NCBI GenBank assembly: GCA_903858015.1
Contig: CAIOGZ010000100.1
Location: forward strand, 1-32,944
From: an uncultured cyanobacterium
GTDB taxonomy: Bacteria > Cyanobacteriota > Cyanobacteriia > PCC-6307 > Cyanobiaceae
Direction of reading: 5' to 3'
DNA: 32,944 bases
Part shown: positions 6,887-15,215 of the stretch, in pieces
Layout: every line of letters starts with the position of its first letter
Position numbering within the stretch: position 1 is the stretch's first letter
Notes under the pieces: model-generated
Told to the model about the DNA's origin: nothing
The model's database searches: none
The model's input: only the letters and a program-made list of their open reading frames with translations
Position numbers and translations under genes: made by a program

Positions 6887-9172
6887 GTGAGCGACCTCTT
6901 CAGCCATCGCCGCGAGCAAACCCTCCGCCAGATCGCACCCCTGGCCGAACGGATGCGGCCCCGCAGCCTCGACGACTTCGTGGGCCAAGCAGCGATCCTG
7001 GGCCCCGGACGGCTGCTGCGCCGGGCGATCGCCGCCGACCGGGTCGGCAACCTGATCCTGCACGGTCCGCCGGGCACGGGTAAAACCACCCTGGCGCGGA
7101 TCATTGCCGGCAGCACCCGGGCCCACTTCTGCAGCCTCAACGCCGTGCTGGCGGGGGTCAAGGATCTGCGCCTGGCTGTGGAGGAGGCCCAGCAGCGCCT
7201 GGCCCACCATGGCTTGCGCACGATTCTGTTCATCGATGAGGTGCACCGCTTCAACAGCGCCCAGCAGGATGCCCTGCTGCCCTGGGTGGAAAACGGCACC
7301 TTGAGCCTGATCGGTGCCACCACCGAGAACCCCTTCTTCGAGGTGAACAAGGCCCTGGTGAGCCGCGCCCGGCTGTTCCGGCTGCAGCCCCTCGAAGCCG
7401 AGGACCTGCGCAGCTTGCTGGCGCGGGCCCTGGCCGATCAGGAACACGGCTATGGCCAGCGCCGCGTGCTGGTCAAGCCGGAAGCGGCCCAGCACCTGCT
7501 GGAGGTGGCCGGCGGTGATGCCCGCAGCCTGCTCAATGCCCTCGAACTGGCCGTCGAAACCACCCCGCCCAACCCCGAGGGGGTGATCGAGATCGACCTG
7601 GCGATCGCCGAAGACTCGATCCAGCAGCGGGCGGTGCTCTACGACAAGCAGGGCGATGCCCACTTCGACACGATCAGCGCCTTCATCAAATCGCTGCGGG
7701 GCTCCGATGCCGATGCGGCCCTGTTCTGGCTGGCCCGGATGGTGGAGGCAGGCGAAAATCCGCGCTTCATCTTCCGCCGCATGCTGATTGCCGCCGGCGA
7801 GGATGTGGGCCTGGCCGACCCGCAAGCGCTGGTGGTGGTCGAGGCCTGCGCCGCCGCCTTCGACCGCATCGGCCTGCCGGAGGGGCTCTATCCCCTCGCC
7901 CATGCCGCCCTCTATCTGGCCGGCAGCGAGAAGAGCAACAGCAGCCTCGGCTTCTTCGATGCGATCAAAACGGTGCGCCAGGCGCGTCAGCAGCAGGTGC
8001 CCTCCCACCTGCGCGATGCCAACCGCGATGGCGCTGCCTTTGGTGATGGGGTGGGCTATCGCTACCCCCACGCCTACGCCGACCACTGGGTAGCCCAGCA
8101 ATACCTGCCGGGTGCGCTGCAGGGCCAGGTGTTCTGGCAACCCGGCCGCCTCGGCTGGGAGGGGCAGCGCCGCGAAAGACTGCAGCAGCGCCGGGCCGCC
8201 CAGCTGGCGGCGGCGGCGGAAACGGCCCTGGAGCGGCCCGAACTGCTCAGCAGCGCACCCCAGGATCCGTTGCTGGAACGCTGGCTGCAGCGGCAGGCCG
8301 GCGCCGAGGGAGAACGGCTCGACCAGCTGCGCCAGCGCTTTTGGCAGGGGGCGCCGATCGGTCGGCTGGACCGGGTGCTGGTGCTGGAGGCCCATTCCCT
8401 GCTCTGGGCCCTCGATCCCCTCCAGGCGGCCAGCGAAGGCCAGGTGGTGATCAGCGTGCCCAGCGGCGCGGAACGGCTTCGGCTCGAAGCCCAGCTGCAG
8501 CTGCTCGATGCGCTGCGGCGGCCCCGGCTGCTGGAAGGATCCGGCCCGACTCCGGCCGGCCTGGTGGCCCAACTTGAGGAGGGGCTGCAGTTCGAATGGA
8601 TCGCCGCCCGCCAGCCCCTGCGCGGCCGCGGCAGCAGGCAAGTGCAGGCCTGGTTGAAGCTGCTCACAACCCTGGCGGCCCCCGCCGCCCAGGGGCGCTG
8701 GCTGTTCAGCTGCCCCCGCCTGGGTCCGGCCGGCAGCCTCCTGGCCCAGCTCAGCGACCGATCCCGGCCCCAACCCTCCGGCGCGGCCAGCCGGGCCCTG
8801 GCGGCGGCGCTGCCGCTGGAGCAGCACTGGCTGCGGCAAGGGGCCGCTGCCTCCCCTGCCCAGGCCGGCGATTCGGCAGCGGCAGCCGCCGCCGCAGCCG
8901 TGCGCCTGCCGCTGGAGCGGCTGGGCTGGCAGGTGGCTGCCGAAGGCTGGCAGGAATCGCTGCAGCTGCGGTTGGAGGCGCCGCTGCTGGAGCGTTGGTT
9001 CGGGGCGGCGGCCCCCTACCGGCAGCGCTTGGAGGCCGGCCTCGATGGCGAGACGGTGGGACTGATTGAAGCCAGCTTTCGCGCCCACCTGGGCGTGGCC
9101 CTACCCCAACCGATCGACCACCTGCTGCTGCGCAGCCAGCGGCTGCCTGGCCAGATCGCCCCAGCCCCCTAG
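6887..9172 (+). CDS. rarA: RarA/MgsA AAA+ ATPase with C-terminal fused domain
   Basis: RarA acts at stalled replication forks together with SSB and RecA. Residues 1-440 carry the full AAA+ core. They show RPRSLDDFVGQ near 25-34, Walker A GPPGTGKTT at 60-68, Walker B ILFIDEVH at 113-120, and sensor 1 IGATTENP at 142-149. The helical MgsA C-domain follows (SDADAALFWLARMVEAGE, then VPSHLRDANRDG and YPHAYADHWVAQQYLP). The protein is 761 aa where bacterial RarA is near 430-450. The extra 300 or so residues include a stretch LDRVLVLEAHSLLWALDPLQ that looks like a degenerate Rossmann / methyltransferase-like fold. Such fusions are known in cyanobacteria. The start is GTG and lies divergent to the efflux adaptor; prxQ follows after 26 bp. 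Confidence 0.93.
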   Translation: MSDLFSHRREQTLRQIAPLAERMRPRSLDDFVGQAAILGPGRLLRRAIAADRVGNLILHGPPGTGKTTLARIIAGSTRAHFCSLNAVLAGVKDLRLAVEEAQQRLAHHGLRTILFIDEVHRFNSAQQDALLPWVENGTLSLIGATTENPFFEVNKALVSRARLFRLQPLEAEDLRSLLARALADQEHGYGQRRVLVKPEAAQHLLEVAGGDARSLLNALELAVETTPPNPEGVIEIDLAIAEDSIQQRAVLYDKQGDAHFDTISAFIKSLRGSDADAALFWLARMVEAGENPRFIFRRMLIAAGEDVGLADPQALVVVEACAAAFDRIGLPEGLYPLAHAALYLAGSEKSNSSLGFFDAIKTVRQARQQQVPSHLRDANRDGAAFGDGVGYRYPHAYADHWVAQQYLPGALQGQVFWQPGRLGWEGQRRERLQQRRAAQLAAAAETALERPELLSSAPQDPLLERWLQRQAGAEGERLDQLRQRFWQGAPIGRLDRVLVLEAHSLLWALDPLQAASEGQVVISVPSGAERLRLEAQLQLLDALRRPRLLEGSGPTPAGLVAQLEEGLQFEWIAARQPLRGRGSRQVQAWLKLLTTLAAPAAQGRWLFSCPRLGPAGSLLAQLSDRSRPQPSGAASRALAAALPLEQHWLRQGAAASPAQAGDSAAAAAAAAVRLPLERLGWQVAAEGWQESLQLRLEAPLLERWFGAAAPYRQRLEAGLDGETVGLIEASFRAHLGVALPQPIDHLLLRSQRLPGQIAPAP

Positions 9173-9198
9173 GCTCTGCTTTCCAGCGATCCGACCGG

Positions 9199-9666
9199 AT
9201 GGACCTCGCGATCGGCGATCCCGCGCCCGACTTCACCCTGCCCGATCAAAGCGGTCAACCCCTGACCCTCTCGTCGCTGCGGGGGCAGCGGGTGGTGATT
9301 TACTTCTATCCCAAGGACGACACCCCAGGCTGCACCAAGGAAGCCTGCAACTTCCGCGACCGCTGGAGCGACCTGGAAGCCCAGGGCATCCGCGTGCTTG
9401 GCATCAGCAAAGATGGCGCCGCCAGCCACAGCAAATTCATCGCCAAGTACACGCTTCCCTTCACCCTGCTCAGCGATGCCGAGCCCTGCCCGGTGGCGAC
9501 CGCCTACCACAGCTACGGACTGAAGCAATTCATGGGCCGCGAGTTCATGGGCATGCTGCGCCAAACCTTCGTGATCGATCCGGAGGGGCGTCTGGAGCTG
9601 ATCTACGCCAAGGTGAAGGCCGAGACGATGGCCGATCAGATCCTCGCCGACCTGGGACTGGGCTAA
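9199..9666 (+). CDS. Peroxiredoxin, PrxQ/BCP family
   Basis: This 155-aa thiol peroxidase would reduce hydrogen peroxide and alkyl hydroperoxides using thioredoxin. The peroxidatic Cys45 is in TPGCTKEAC and the resolving Cys50 lies five residues on, the spacing of the PrxQ/BCP class. The sequence starts DLAIGDPAPDFTLPDQSG, as is standard, and ends with the usual FVIDPEGRL and helical tail. It is co-directional with rarA and separated by 26 bp. Its stop overlaps the stop of the convergent coaX gene (9663-9666), leaving no room for a separate terminator. Confidence 0.95.
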   Translation: MDLAIGDPAPDFTLPDQSGQPLTLSSLRGQRVVIYFYPKDDTPGCTKEACNFRDRWSDLEAQGIRVLGISKDGAASHSKFIAKYTLPFTLLSDAEPCPVATAYHSYGLKQFMGREFMGMLRQTFVIDPEGRLELIYAKVKAETMADQILADLGLG

Positions 9667-10478
9667 CCCGGCAGGGGCCGCAGGGCAGCCAGGGCCTCCA
9701 GGCAGAGATCGGGCCGGTGCTCCGCTGCCAACAGGGCCGCCAGGGCGGCCCCATCGCCACCGGTCAGCAGCAGCCGGCAGCGAGGTTCCTGCTGCTTAGC
9801 CTCGGCCAGCACGGCGTTAACGGCCGCCGCCAGGCCCCGCATCACCCCGGAACGCATGGCGGTGGCGGTGTCGTGGGGCCAGAGCGGAAGCGACTGCAGC
9901 TGGCCCCCAAGCGGCTGCTCGTGCAGCGAATCGTGCATCGCTACAGCGGGCAGCAGGGCCGTGGCGTCGGCCATGGCCCGCAGCTGCAGGGCCACCCCGG
10001 CCAGCAACCGTCCCCCAGCGAAGCGGCCCTCGGCATCGACGCGGGTGAGGCTGAGCACGGTGCCGGCGTCGGCCACCAGCACCGGCCCGGCCACCAACCG
10101 CCAGGCGCCCCAACCGGCCAGGGCCCGGTCCAGGCCCAGCCAGGCTGGTAGGCGGGCCAGGGGCACATCGGCGAGGCCGAGCCGGGCCTGGCTCGGCAGG
10201 GGGATGGCGCTGGGCAGCGGCCCCACGGCAGCCCAGCCGAGCAGAGCAGAAAAGGCCTGCGGCCCCTGGTCTGGCCCCTGATCTGGCCCCTGGTCTGGGG
10301 GAGGCGGGCTGTGCTGCACCCTCAGGCCGGGCTGGCCGCCTGGCGCCGGGGCGGCCCAATGCCAACGGCTGTTGCCGATCAGCAACCAGCGGGCCGGGGG
10401 CCGGCAAGCCGCAGCCCCCGCAAGCGGCTCAGAAGGCCGCCCAGAAGGCGGCTCAAAAGGCGGCTCAGATCCCCTCAC
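9663..10478 (-). CDS. coaX: Type III pantothenate kinase (CoaX)
   Basis: CoaX phosphorylates pantothenate in the first step of coenzyme A synthesis. Visible motifs are LLIGNSRWHW near residue 32 (phosphate-binding start), VADAGTVLSL near 135 (the DxGT loop), and GGRLLAGVALQLRAM shortly after. The sequence also has LLLTGGDGAAL near the end. The N-terminus is extended by about 30 residues, encoded in part by a 12-bp triple repeat. A second 12-bp repeat produces a GPDQ repeat near residues 60-73. The ATG at 10478 overlaps the end of cysH by 14 bp, so the two genes are probably co-transcribed. A slightly later start is possible. Confidence 0.85.
   Translation of the reverse strand: MRGSEPPFEPPSGRPSEPLAGAAACRPPARWLLIGNSRWHWAAPAPGGQPGLRVQHSPPPPDQGPDQGPDQGPQAFSALLGWAAVGPLPSAIPLPSQARLGLADVPLARLPAWLGLDRALAGWGAWRLVAGPVLVADAGTVLSLTRVDAEGRFAGGRLLAGVALQLRAMADATALLPAVAMHDSLHEQPLGGQLQSLPLWPHDTATAMRSGVMRGLAAAVNAVLAEAKQQEPRCRLLLTGGDGAALAALLAAEHRPDLCLEALAALRPLPG
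10261..10296. repeat. 12-bp tandem repeat, three copies, inside coaX
   Basis: Units GGCCCCTGRTCT lie at 10261-10272, 10273-10284 and 10285-10296. They encode a GPDQ repeat in CoaX, in a loop region away from the catalytic motifs. Confidence 0.85.
10431..10466. repeat. 12-bp tandem repeat at coaX start / cysH stop
   Basis: Three units of about 12 bp (10431-10442, 10443-10454, 10455-10466; consensus AGAAGGCGGCTC) lie in the first codons of coaX and reach the last codons of cysH. The proline-rich CoaX N-terminus comes from this array, so the gene overlap may have arisen by duplication. Confidence 0.75.
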
Positions 10479-11412
10479 CCATCAGACCGGGCAGATGGAT
10501 GCCACATTCTTGCTTCAGACCGCCGAAGCGGGTGGCCCTGCCGCTGGCACTGCCATCATCGGGGCCACTGCTATGCCAATCACCCACGGTGGAATAGCCC
10601 TGCTCAAATAAGGGGTGCTGGGGCAGTCCGTGCTGCTCCATGTAATAAAAGACATCCTTGCGGCTCCAGCTCAGCAGCGGCCGCAGCGACCACAGGCCCC
10701 GCACAACCTCCAGGGGCGCCATGCTGCGGCGGTGGTCGGTTTGGCCGCCGCGCACGCCGCTGGCCCAGCAGCGCACCCCCAGATCCTGGAAAGCCCGATC
10801 CAGGGGCTCCACCTTGCGCAGCCGGTTGTAGAAATCCAAATCCTCCAGGCTGCCGCTTTCCCACAAGCGGCCATGCAGGGCCTCCATCCGGGCCGGGCTG
10901 ATCTGCGCTTGCACCACCCGTAGATCGAAGCCCAGGAGGCCGTGCAACTGCTCGGCATAGCGATAGGTCTCGGCCGGCAGATAGCCCGTGTCCACCCAGA
11001 TCACCGGCACCTGGCGGCCACCGGCGCGAACCGTCAATTCGCTCACCATATGGAGCAACACCGCGGACTGGATCCCGAAACTGGTGGTCAAGGCCAGGCC
11101 GGCGGCGAAGGTCTCCAAACCCCAGGCCAGCCGGGGGAGGGCCCCAAGGCCATCGAGCTGCTGCTGAGCGGCAGGCAGATCCACCGCGCCGCCATGGCAA
11201 TCGCGGGGCAGGGAAGCGAAACCCGCCGGGGGCTCAGCAGTCAGCGGGGGGGCGGTCACGAGGGGGCCAGGCAAATCGGTGAAAGCCAACGGGATCGGGT
11301 TGGCGGCTGGAGCTGGGGATCGGGAACGGCAGCGAAAACCACCCGTGGCCCCAAGGGACAGCCCTAGCCCATCATCACCTTTTGGGGCTGAGGCTGGGTA
11401 GGGTCGCTGCAT
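10465..11412 (-). CDS. cysH: Phosphoadenylyl-sulfate (PAPS) reductase
   Basis: CysH reduces PAPS to sulfite with thioredoxin in assimilatory sulfate reduction. The conserved part begins near residue 85 (LPRLAWGLETFAAGLALTTSFGIQS, the PP-loop region). It continues with VIWVDTGYLPAETYRYAE, WASGVRGGQT and LRPLLSWSRKDVFYYMEQHGLP, and ends with the redox motif ECGIHLP. The paired cysteines of APS reductases are absent, so PAPS is the likely substrate. The first 70-odd residues are low-complexity. The ATG at 11412 overlaps the ATG of the divergent NDH-2 gene, so the true start is likely internal, for example a GTG near 11258. That start is unproven. Confidence 0.92.
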   Translation of the reverse strand: MQRPYPASAPKGDDGLGLSLGATGGFRCRSRSPAPAANPIPLAFTDLPGPLVTAPPLTAEPPAGFASLPRDCHGGAVDLPAAQQQLDGLGALPRLAWGLETFAAGLALTTSFGIQSAVLLHMVSELTVRAGGRQVPVIWVDTGYLPAETYRYAEQLHGLLGFDLRVVQAQISPARMEALHGRLWESGSLEDLDFYNRLRKVEPLDRAFQDLGVRCWASGVRGGQTDHRRSMAPLEVVRGLWSLRPLLSWSRKDVFYYMEQHGLPQHPLFEQGYSTVGDWHSSGPDDGSASGRATRFGGLKQECGIHLPGLMGEGI

Positions 11413-12691
11413 GGAACCCCATGGCCAGGTGCCTCCAGGCCCATCAGCTCACGGCCCCAACGCCCAAGCGGCAGGGGACTCCAACCCTGACACCATCCCC
11501 GCCGTCAGCGGCGCGGTGGTGATCGTGGGAGGCGGCTTCGGCGGCCTCTACACCGCCCTGGCCCTGGCGGCGGAACGCCAGCACCCGCCGGTGCTGCTGA
11601 TTGAACCGCGGGATCGCTTCGTCTTCCTGCCCCTGCTCTATGAGTTGCTCAGCGGCGAACTGCGCAGCTGGGAAATCGCCCCCCGCTATGACACCCTCCT
11701 GGCCGGTCGGGGCGTGGCCTGGCTGCAGGACCGGGTGACCCGGGTCGACCTGGCGGCCCGCTGCCTGCACACCGAAGCCGGGCGTCGCATTCCCTGGCAG
11801 CGGCTCGTCCTGGCCACAGGGGCGGCCACCAATAGCTTCGGCGTTCCAGGGGCGGAGCGGCACACGCTGGGGTTCCGCAGCCTGAGCGACGTGCAACGGC
11901 TGCAGGAGTTGCTGGCCCACCTGGCCCAGTCGCCCCGCCCCCTGCAGCGACTGGCGGTGGTGGGCGCCGGACCCACCGGGGTCGAACTGGCCTGCAAACT
12001 CGCCGACCTCGCCGCTGGCTCGGCCGTGGTGGAGTTGATCGAACAGGGCGAAACCCTCTTGCCCCGCTCCCGGGCCTTCAACCGCGAGCAAGCCAGGCTC
12101 AGCCTGCAACGGCGCGATGTGCGGCTGCGCACCCACACCCAGGTGCTGGAGGTGGGAACCGATCGACTGCTGCTGCGGCGCTGGCCGCCGGGACAACCCG
12201 AAGCACAAAACGAGCAGATCTCGGTGCAAGGCGTGGTCTGGACGGCGGGCCAGCGCTGCCGTCCACCCCAGCTGGAGCCGCCCGCTGCCAGCGATGGCCA
12301 GGGCCGGCTGCTCTGCGAACCCGACCTGAGCCTGCGGGGTCACCCCCAGGTGTTCGTGGTCGGCGACCTGGCCGCCGTGCCGAGCGGCGAGCCCGCCGCC
12401 GCTGAAGCCTGGCTGCCGACCACCGCCCAGGTGGCCTTCCAGCAGGCACCGGTGCTGGCGGCCAACCTGATCCATTCCCTGCGGGGCGAGCCGCTCGACC
12501 CCTTCCGCTGGAACGACCTCGGCGAGATGCTCAGCCTGGGCCGGGGCGAAGCCACGCTCACCGGCGCCGGCCTCACCCTGGCCGGTCCGGCGGCCTACCA
12601 GCTGCGGCGCCTGGGCTATCTCACCCGGCTGCCGGGACTGCCGCACCAGCTGCGGGTGGCGGCCGGCTGGCTCGCCGACTGGAGAACTTGA
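11411..12691 (+). CDS. Type II NAD(P)H dehydrogenase (FAD-dependent)
   Basis: This single-subunit flavoenzyme would pass electrons from NAD(P)H to a quinone without pumping protons. Residues about 35-50 are the FAD-binding VIVGGGFGGLYTALAL. LATGAAT near 137 is the second FAD contact, VVGAGPTGVELACKLAD near 180 is the NAD(P)H-binding Rossmann motif, and VFVVGDLA near 315 is the C-terminal FAD motif. The C-terminus (about 385-426) has no clear membrane helix but is basic and amphipathic. The first 30 residues are low-complexity, so a later start is possible. It is the first of a plus-strand series; hflX follows after 25 bp. In related picocyanobacteria this gene sits beside cysH, as it does here. 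Confidence 0.93.
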   Translation: MEPHGQVPPGPSAHGPNAQAAGDSNPDTIPAVSGAVVIVGGGFGGLYTALALAAERQHPPVLLIEPRDRFVFLPLLYELLSGELRSWEIAPRYDTLLAGRGVAWLQDRVTRVDLAARCLHTEAGRRIPWQRLVLATGAATNSFGVPGAERHTLGFRSLSDVQRLQELLAHLAQSPRPLQRLAVVGAGPTGVELACKLADLAAGSAVVELIEQGETLLPRSRAFNREQARLSLQRRDVRLRTHTQVLEVGTDRLLLRRWPPGQPEAQNEQISVQGVVWTAGQRCRPPQLEPPAASDGQGRLLCEPDLSLRGHPQVFVVGDLAAVPSGEPAAAEAWLPTTAQVAFQQAPVLAANLIHSLRGEPLDPFRWNDLGEMLSLGRGEATLTGAGLTLAGPAAYQLRRLGYLTRLPGLPHQLRVAAGWLADWRT

Positions 12692-12716
12692 CCCCTTCCG
12701 CCGCGAGCGAGACGCC

Positions 12717-14567
12717 GTGAAACAGGCAGTGCTGGCAGGGCGAACGGCGGGCTTGCGTCCCGCTGAGCGACGACGACTCGACCAGATCTGCCATCGCCGC
12801 CATCCCGCCGATGCGGTGGCCGACCGCCTCACCCTGCAGCGGCTGGCGGCGGAAGCCGAACGGCTCGCCGAGCCGCTCACCCTGGTGGTGGACGGGCGCG
12901 GCTTATGCCGCCTGCTCTGGGTCGGGGACCTGGAGAGCTCCGGCCGGTTGATCGAAAAGCTGCCCGGTTCCAGCCGCCGCCAGGGCAGCAACCTTCGCCT
13001 CCTGACCTGCGCCGGCACGGGCCGCCAACCGCAGCTGCGACCGGGCCCCCAGGAAGGGGTCGTCGGCCTCGATCTGGCACCGCAGCTTTGGTTGCGGTTT
13101 GGCTGCCAAGCGGCAGCCGGCGGCCGCTGGCCGGCGGCCCTGCTCACCCCCGCCGGCGCTGGCGAGGAGGCCTGGAACGATCACCTCCAGGCAGACCTGG
13201 GCGAACTGTGTGGCCTGGATCCGGCCAACCTGCCCGAACCGCCGCTCACCAACGCCGGGGCCGGCCCTAGCAAAGCCGAGGACCCGGCGGGCGGCAGGTC
13301 AGCGGCCGGCAACCCCATGGCCGGCAGCGAACGGGTGCTGCTACTGGTGCTCCTGGCTGGCGAGCCCGGCCTGGAGCGGCGCCGCCTCGCCGAGCTGGAA
13401 GGCCTGGTGCGCAGCGCTGGCGCCGAACCGGTGGGGATCGTGAGCCAGCGACGCGCCTCGGGCGGGGCCCCCACCCTCTGGGGCGAGGGGAAACTGCGCG
13501 AAGCAGCCCTGGAGGCCCGCCGGCTTGGGGCTTCGCTGCTGGTCACCGACCGGGAACTAACGCCGGGGCAGGCCCGCAATCTGGAGCGGATCCTGGATCT
13601 GCCGGTGACGGACCGCAGTGAACTGATTCTCGACATCTTTGCCCAGCGGGCCGCCAGTGCCGCCGGCAGGCTGCAGGTGGAGCTGGCCCAGCTGCGCTAT
13701 CGCCTGCCGCGCCTCAGCGGCCGCGGCCTCAGCCTCTCCCGCCAGGGCGGTGGCATCGGCACCCGGGGCCCGGGTGAAACCCAGCTCGAGAAAGACCGTC
13801 GCGCCATCGCCCGGCGGATCGAACGGCTGCAGCAAGCGGTACGGGAGCTGGGTGAGCATCGGGCCCGCCTGCGCCAGGGCCGCCGCGGCCAGCGGCGCCT
13901 GGCCCTGGTGGGCTACACCAACGCCGGCAAGAGTTCGCTGCTCAATGCCCTCAGCGGCGCCACCCCCGCAGACCAGGTCCTGGCCGAAAACCGACTGTTC
14001 GCCACCCTCGATCCCACCACCCGCCGGATCCGGCTCGGCCCGGCGGCGGACGAACCGGGCCCCGTCCAGCCCGCCGCTGCCCAGGATCAGGCCGCCGCAG
14101 AGCCCGCCATTAGCCAGGATCAGCTCGCCGCCGCTGGTCAACCCCAAGCCGATCCCCCCCTGCTGATCACCGACACCGTCGGCTTCATCGAAGACCTCCC
14201 CCCCCAACTGGTGGAAGCCTTCCGCTCCACCTTCGAGGAGGCCCTGGAGGCCGATGGGCTGCTGCTGGTGGTCGACCTTGGCGATCCGGCTTGGCCGGAG
14301 CAACTTCAAAGCGTCAACGCGTTGCTGAACCGGCTCGGGGCGACCCTGCCGCGCCAGGTGATCGGCAACCAGATCGATCGCTGCGCCGCTACCGAGCTGG
14401 AGCGGGCCCAGGCCCTGGTGCCCTCGATGCTGTTCGTGTCCGCCACGGCGGATCTGGGCCTGCAGAACCTGCGTCGCCACCTGCGCCAGTGGCCAGGCTC
14501 CGCTGCAGGGCAGCCCGGAACGGGTCCAACGGCCGGCAGCGTGGCTGTGCCAACATCGGTGCGCTGA
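12717..14567 (+). CDS. hflX: HflX-family ribosome-associated GTPase
   Basis: HflX binds the ribosome and in some bacteria splits stalled or hibernating 70S particles. Starting at GTG, the product is 616 aa, longer than the usual 360-430. Residues 1-200 are a separate N-terminal region that I recall only from cyanobacterial HflX. Then come the HflX domain (about 205-385, with GETQLEKDRRAIARRI at 353-368) and the GTPase domain. G1 is GYTNAGKS at 399-406, G3 is DTVGF at 486-490 and G4 is NQID at 551-554. The loop between G1 and G3 is inflated by an Ala/Gln/Pro-rich insert (about 441-480). The gene ends 12 bp before the 1-Cys peroxiredoxin. Confidence 0.95.
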   Translation: MKQAVLAGRTAGLRPAERRRLDQICHRRHPADAVADRLTLQRLAAEAERLAEPLTLVVDGRGLCRLLWVGDLESSGRLIEKLPGSSRRQGSNLRLLTCAGTGRQPQLRPGPQEGVVGLDLAPQLWLRFGCQAAAGGRWPAALLTPAGAGEEAWNDHLQADLGELCGLDPANLPEPPLTNAGAGPSKAEDPAGGRSAAGNPMAGSERVLLLVLLAGEPGLERRRLAELEGLVRSAGAEPVGIVSQRRASGGAPTLWGEGKLREAALEARRLGASLLVTDRELTPGQARNLERILDLPVTDRSELILDIFAQRAASAAGRLQVELAQLRYRLPRLSGRGLSLSRQGGGIGTRGPGETQLEKDRRAIARRIERLQQAVRELGEHRARLRQGRRGQRRLALVGYTNAGKSSLLNALSGATPADQVLAENRLFATLDPTTRRIRLGPAADEPGPVQPAAAQDQAAAEPAISQDQLAAAGQPQADPPLLITDTVGFIEDLPPQLVEAFRSTFEEALEADGLLLVVDLGDPAWPEQLQSVNALLNRLGATLPRQVIGNQIDRCAATELERAQALVPSMLFVSATADLGLQNLRRHLRQWPGSAAGQPGTGPTAGSVAVPTSVR

Positions 14568-14579
14568 TCAACCCTTGCC

Positions 14580-15215
14580 ATGGCGCTGCAACTCGGCGAT
14601 ACCGTCCCCGACTTCACCCAGGATTCCCAACTCGGTCCCATCAACCTCTACGACTTTGGCGCCGAGAGCTGGGTGGTGCTATTCTCCCACCCCGCCGATT
14701 ACACCCCCGTCTGCACAACTGAGCTGGGCGAAGTGGCACGGCTGCGCCCCGAATGGGAAAAACGAAATGTCAAAACAATTGCCCTGAGCGTGGATAGCGC
14801 CGAAAGCCATAAGGGCTGGATCGGCGACATCAACGAAACCCAGAAGACCACGGTGGATTACCCGATCCTCGCCGACGCCGACAAGAAGGTGAGTGATCTC
14901 TACGGCATGATCCATCCCAACGCCCTCAACAACCTCACGGTGCGTTCGGTGTTCATCATCGACCCCAACAGGAAATTGCGCCTGCAGATCACCTATCCCG
15001 CCAGCACCGGCCGCAACTTTGATGAGATCCTGCGCGTGATCGATTCACTGCAGCTCACCGACCATCATTCGGTGGCCACTCCGGTGAACTGGAAGGATGG
15101 CCAAGACTGCGTGGTGGTGCCCTCGATCTCCACCGAAGACGCCCGCGCCAAATTCCCCAAGGGCATCACCGAAATCCGCCCTTACCTGCGCACGACCCCC
15201 CAACCCAATCGGTGA
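14580..15215 (+). CDS. 1-Cys peroxiredoxin (Prx6 family)
   Basis: This 211-aa cytoplasmic peroxidase has its peroxidatic Cys45 in HPADYTPVCTTELG. The extended C-terminal domain (VDSLQLTDHHSVATPVNW, then WKDGQDCVVVPSI) is the hallmark of Prx6-type enzymes. No second conserved cysteine at the resolving position is seen. It is the second peroxiredoxin in the window, different in class from the one at 9199. The stop overlaps the GTG start of ktrB (15212-15215), so the two are translationally coupled, an unusual pairing of peroxide defence with potassium uptake. Confidence 0.95.
   Translation: MALQLGDTVPDFTQDSQLGPINLYDFGAESWVVLFSHPADYTPVCTTELGEVARLRPEWEKRNVKTIALSVDSAESHKGWIGDINETQKTTVDYPILADADKKVSDLYGMIHPNALNNLTVRSVFIIDPNRKLRLQITYPASTGRNFDEILRVIDSLQLTDHHSVATPVNWKDGQDCVVVPSISTEDARAKFPKGITEIRPYLRTTPQPNR

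Noticed and set aside
6752..9088. 778-codon open frame on the minus strand
   Set aside because: It is the antisense of rarA. GC-rich codon bias creates long open shadows; its protein is Gln/Gly/Pro-rich with no domain, whereas the plus strand has full AAA+ motifs.
11444..13147. 567-codon open frame on the minus strand
   Set aside because: Antisense to the NDH-2 and hflX genes, which have clear motifs; this frame is low-complexity.
13557..14480. 307-codon minus frame
   Set aside because: Antisense to the hflX GTPase domain; no recognisable fold.
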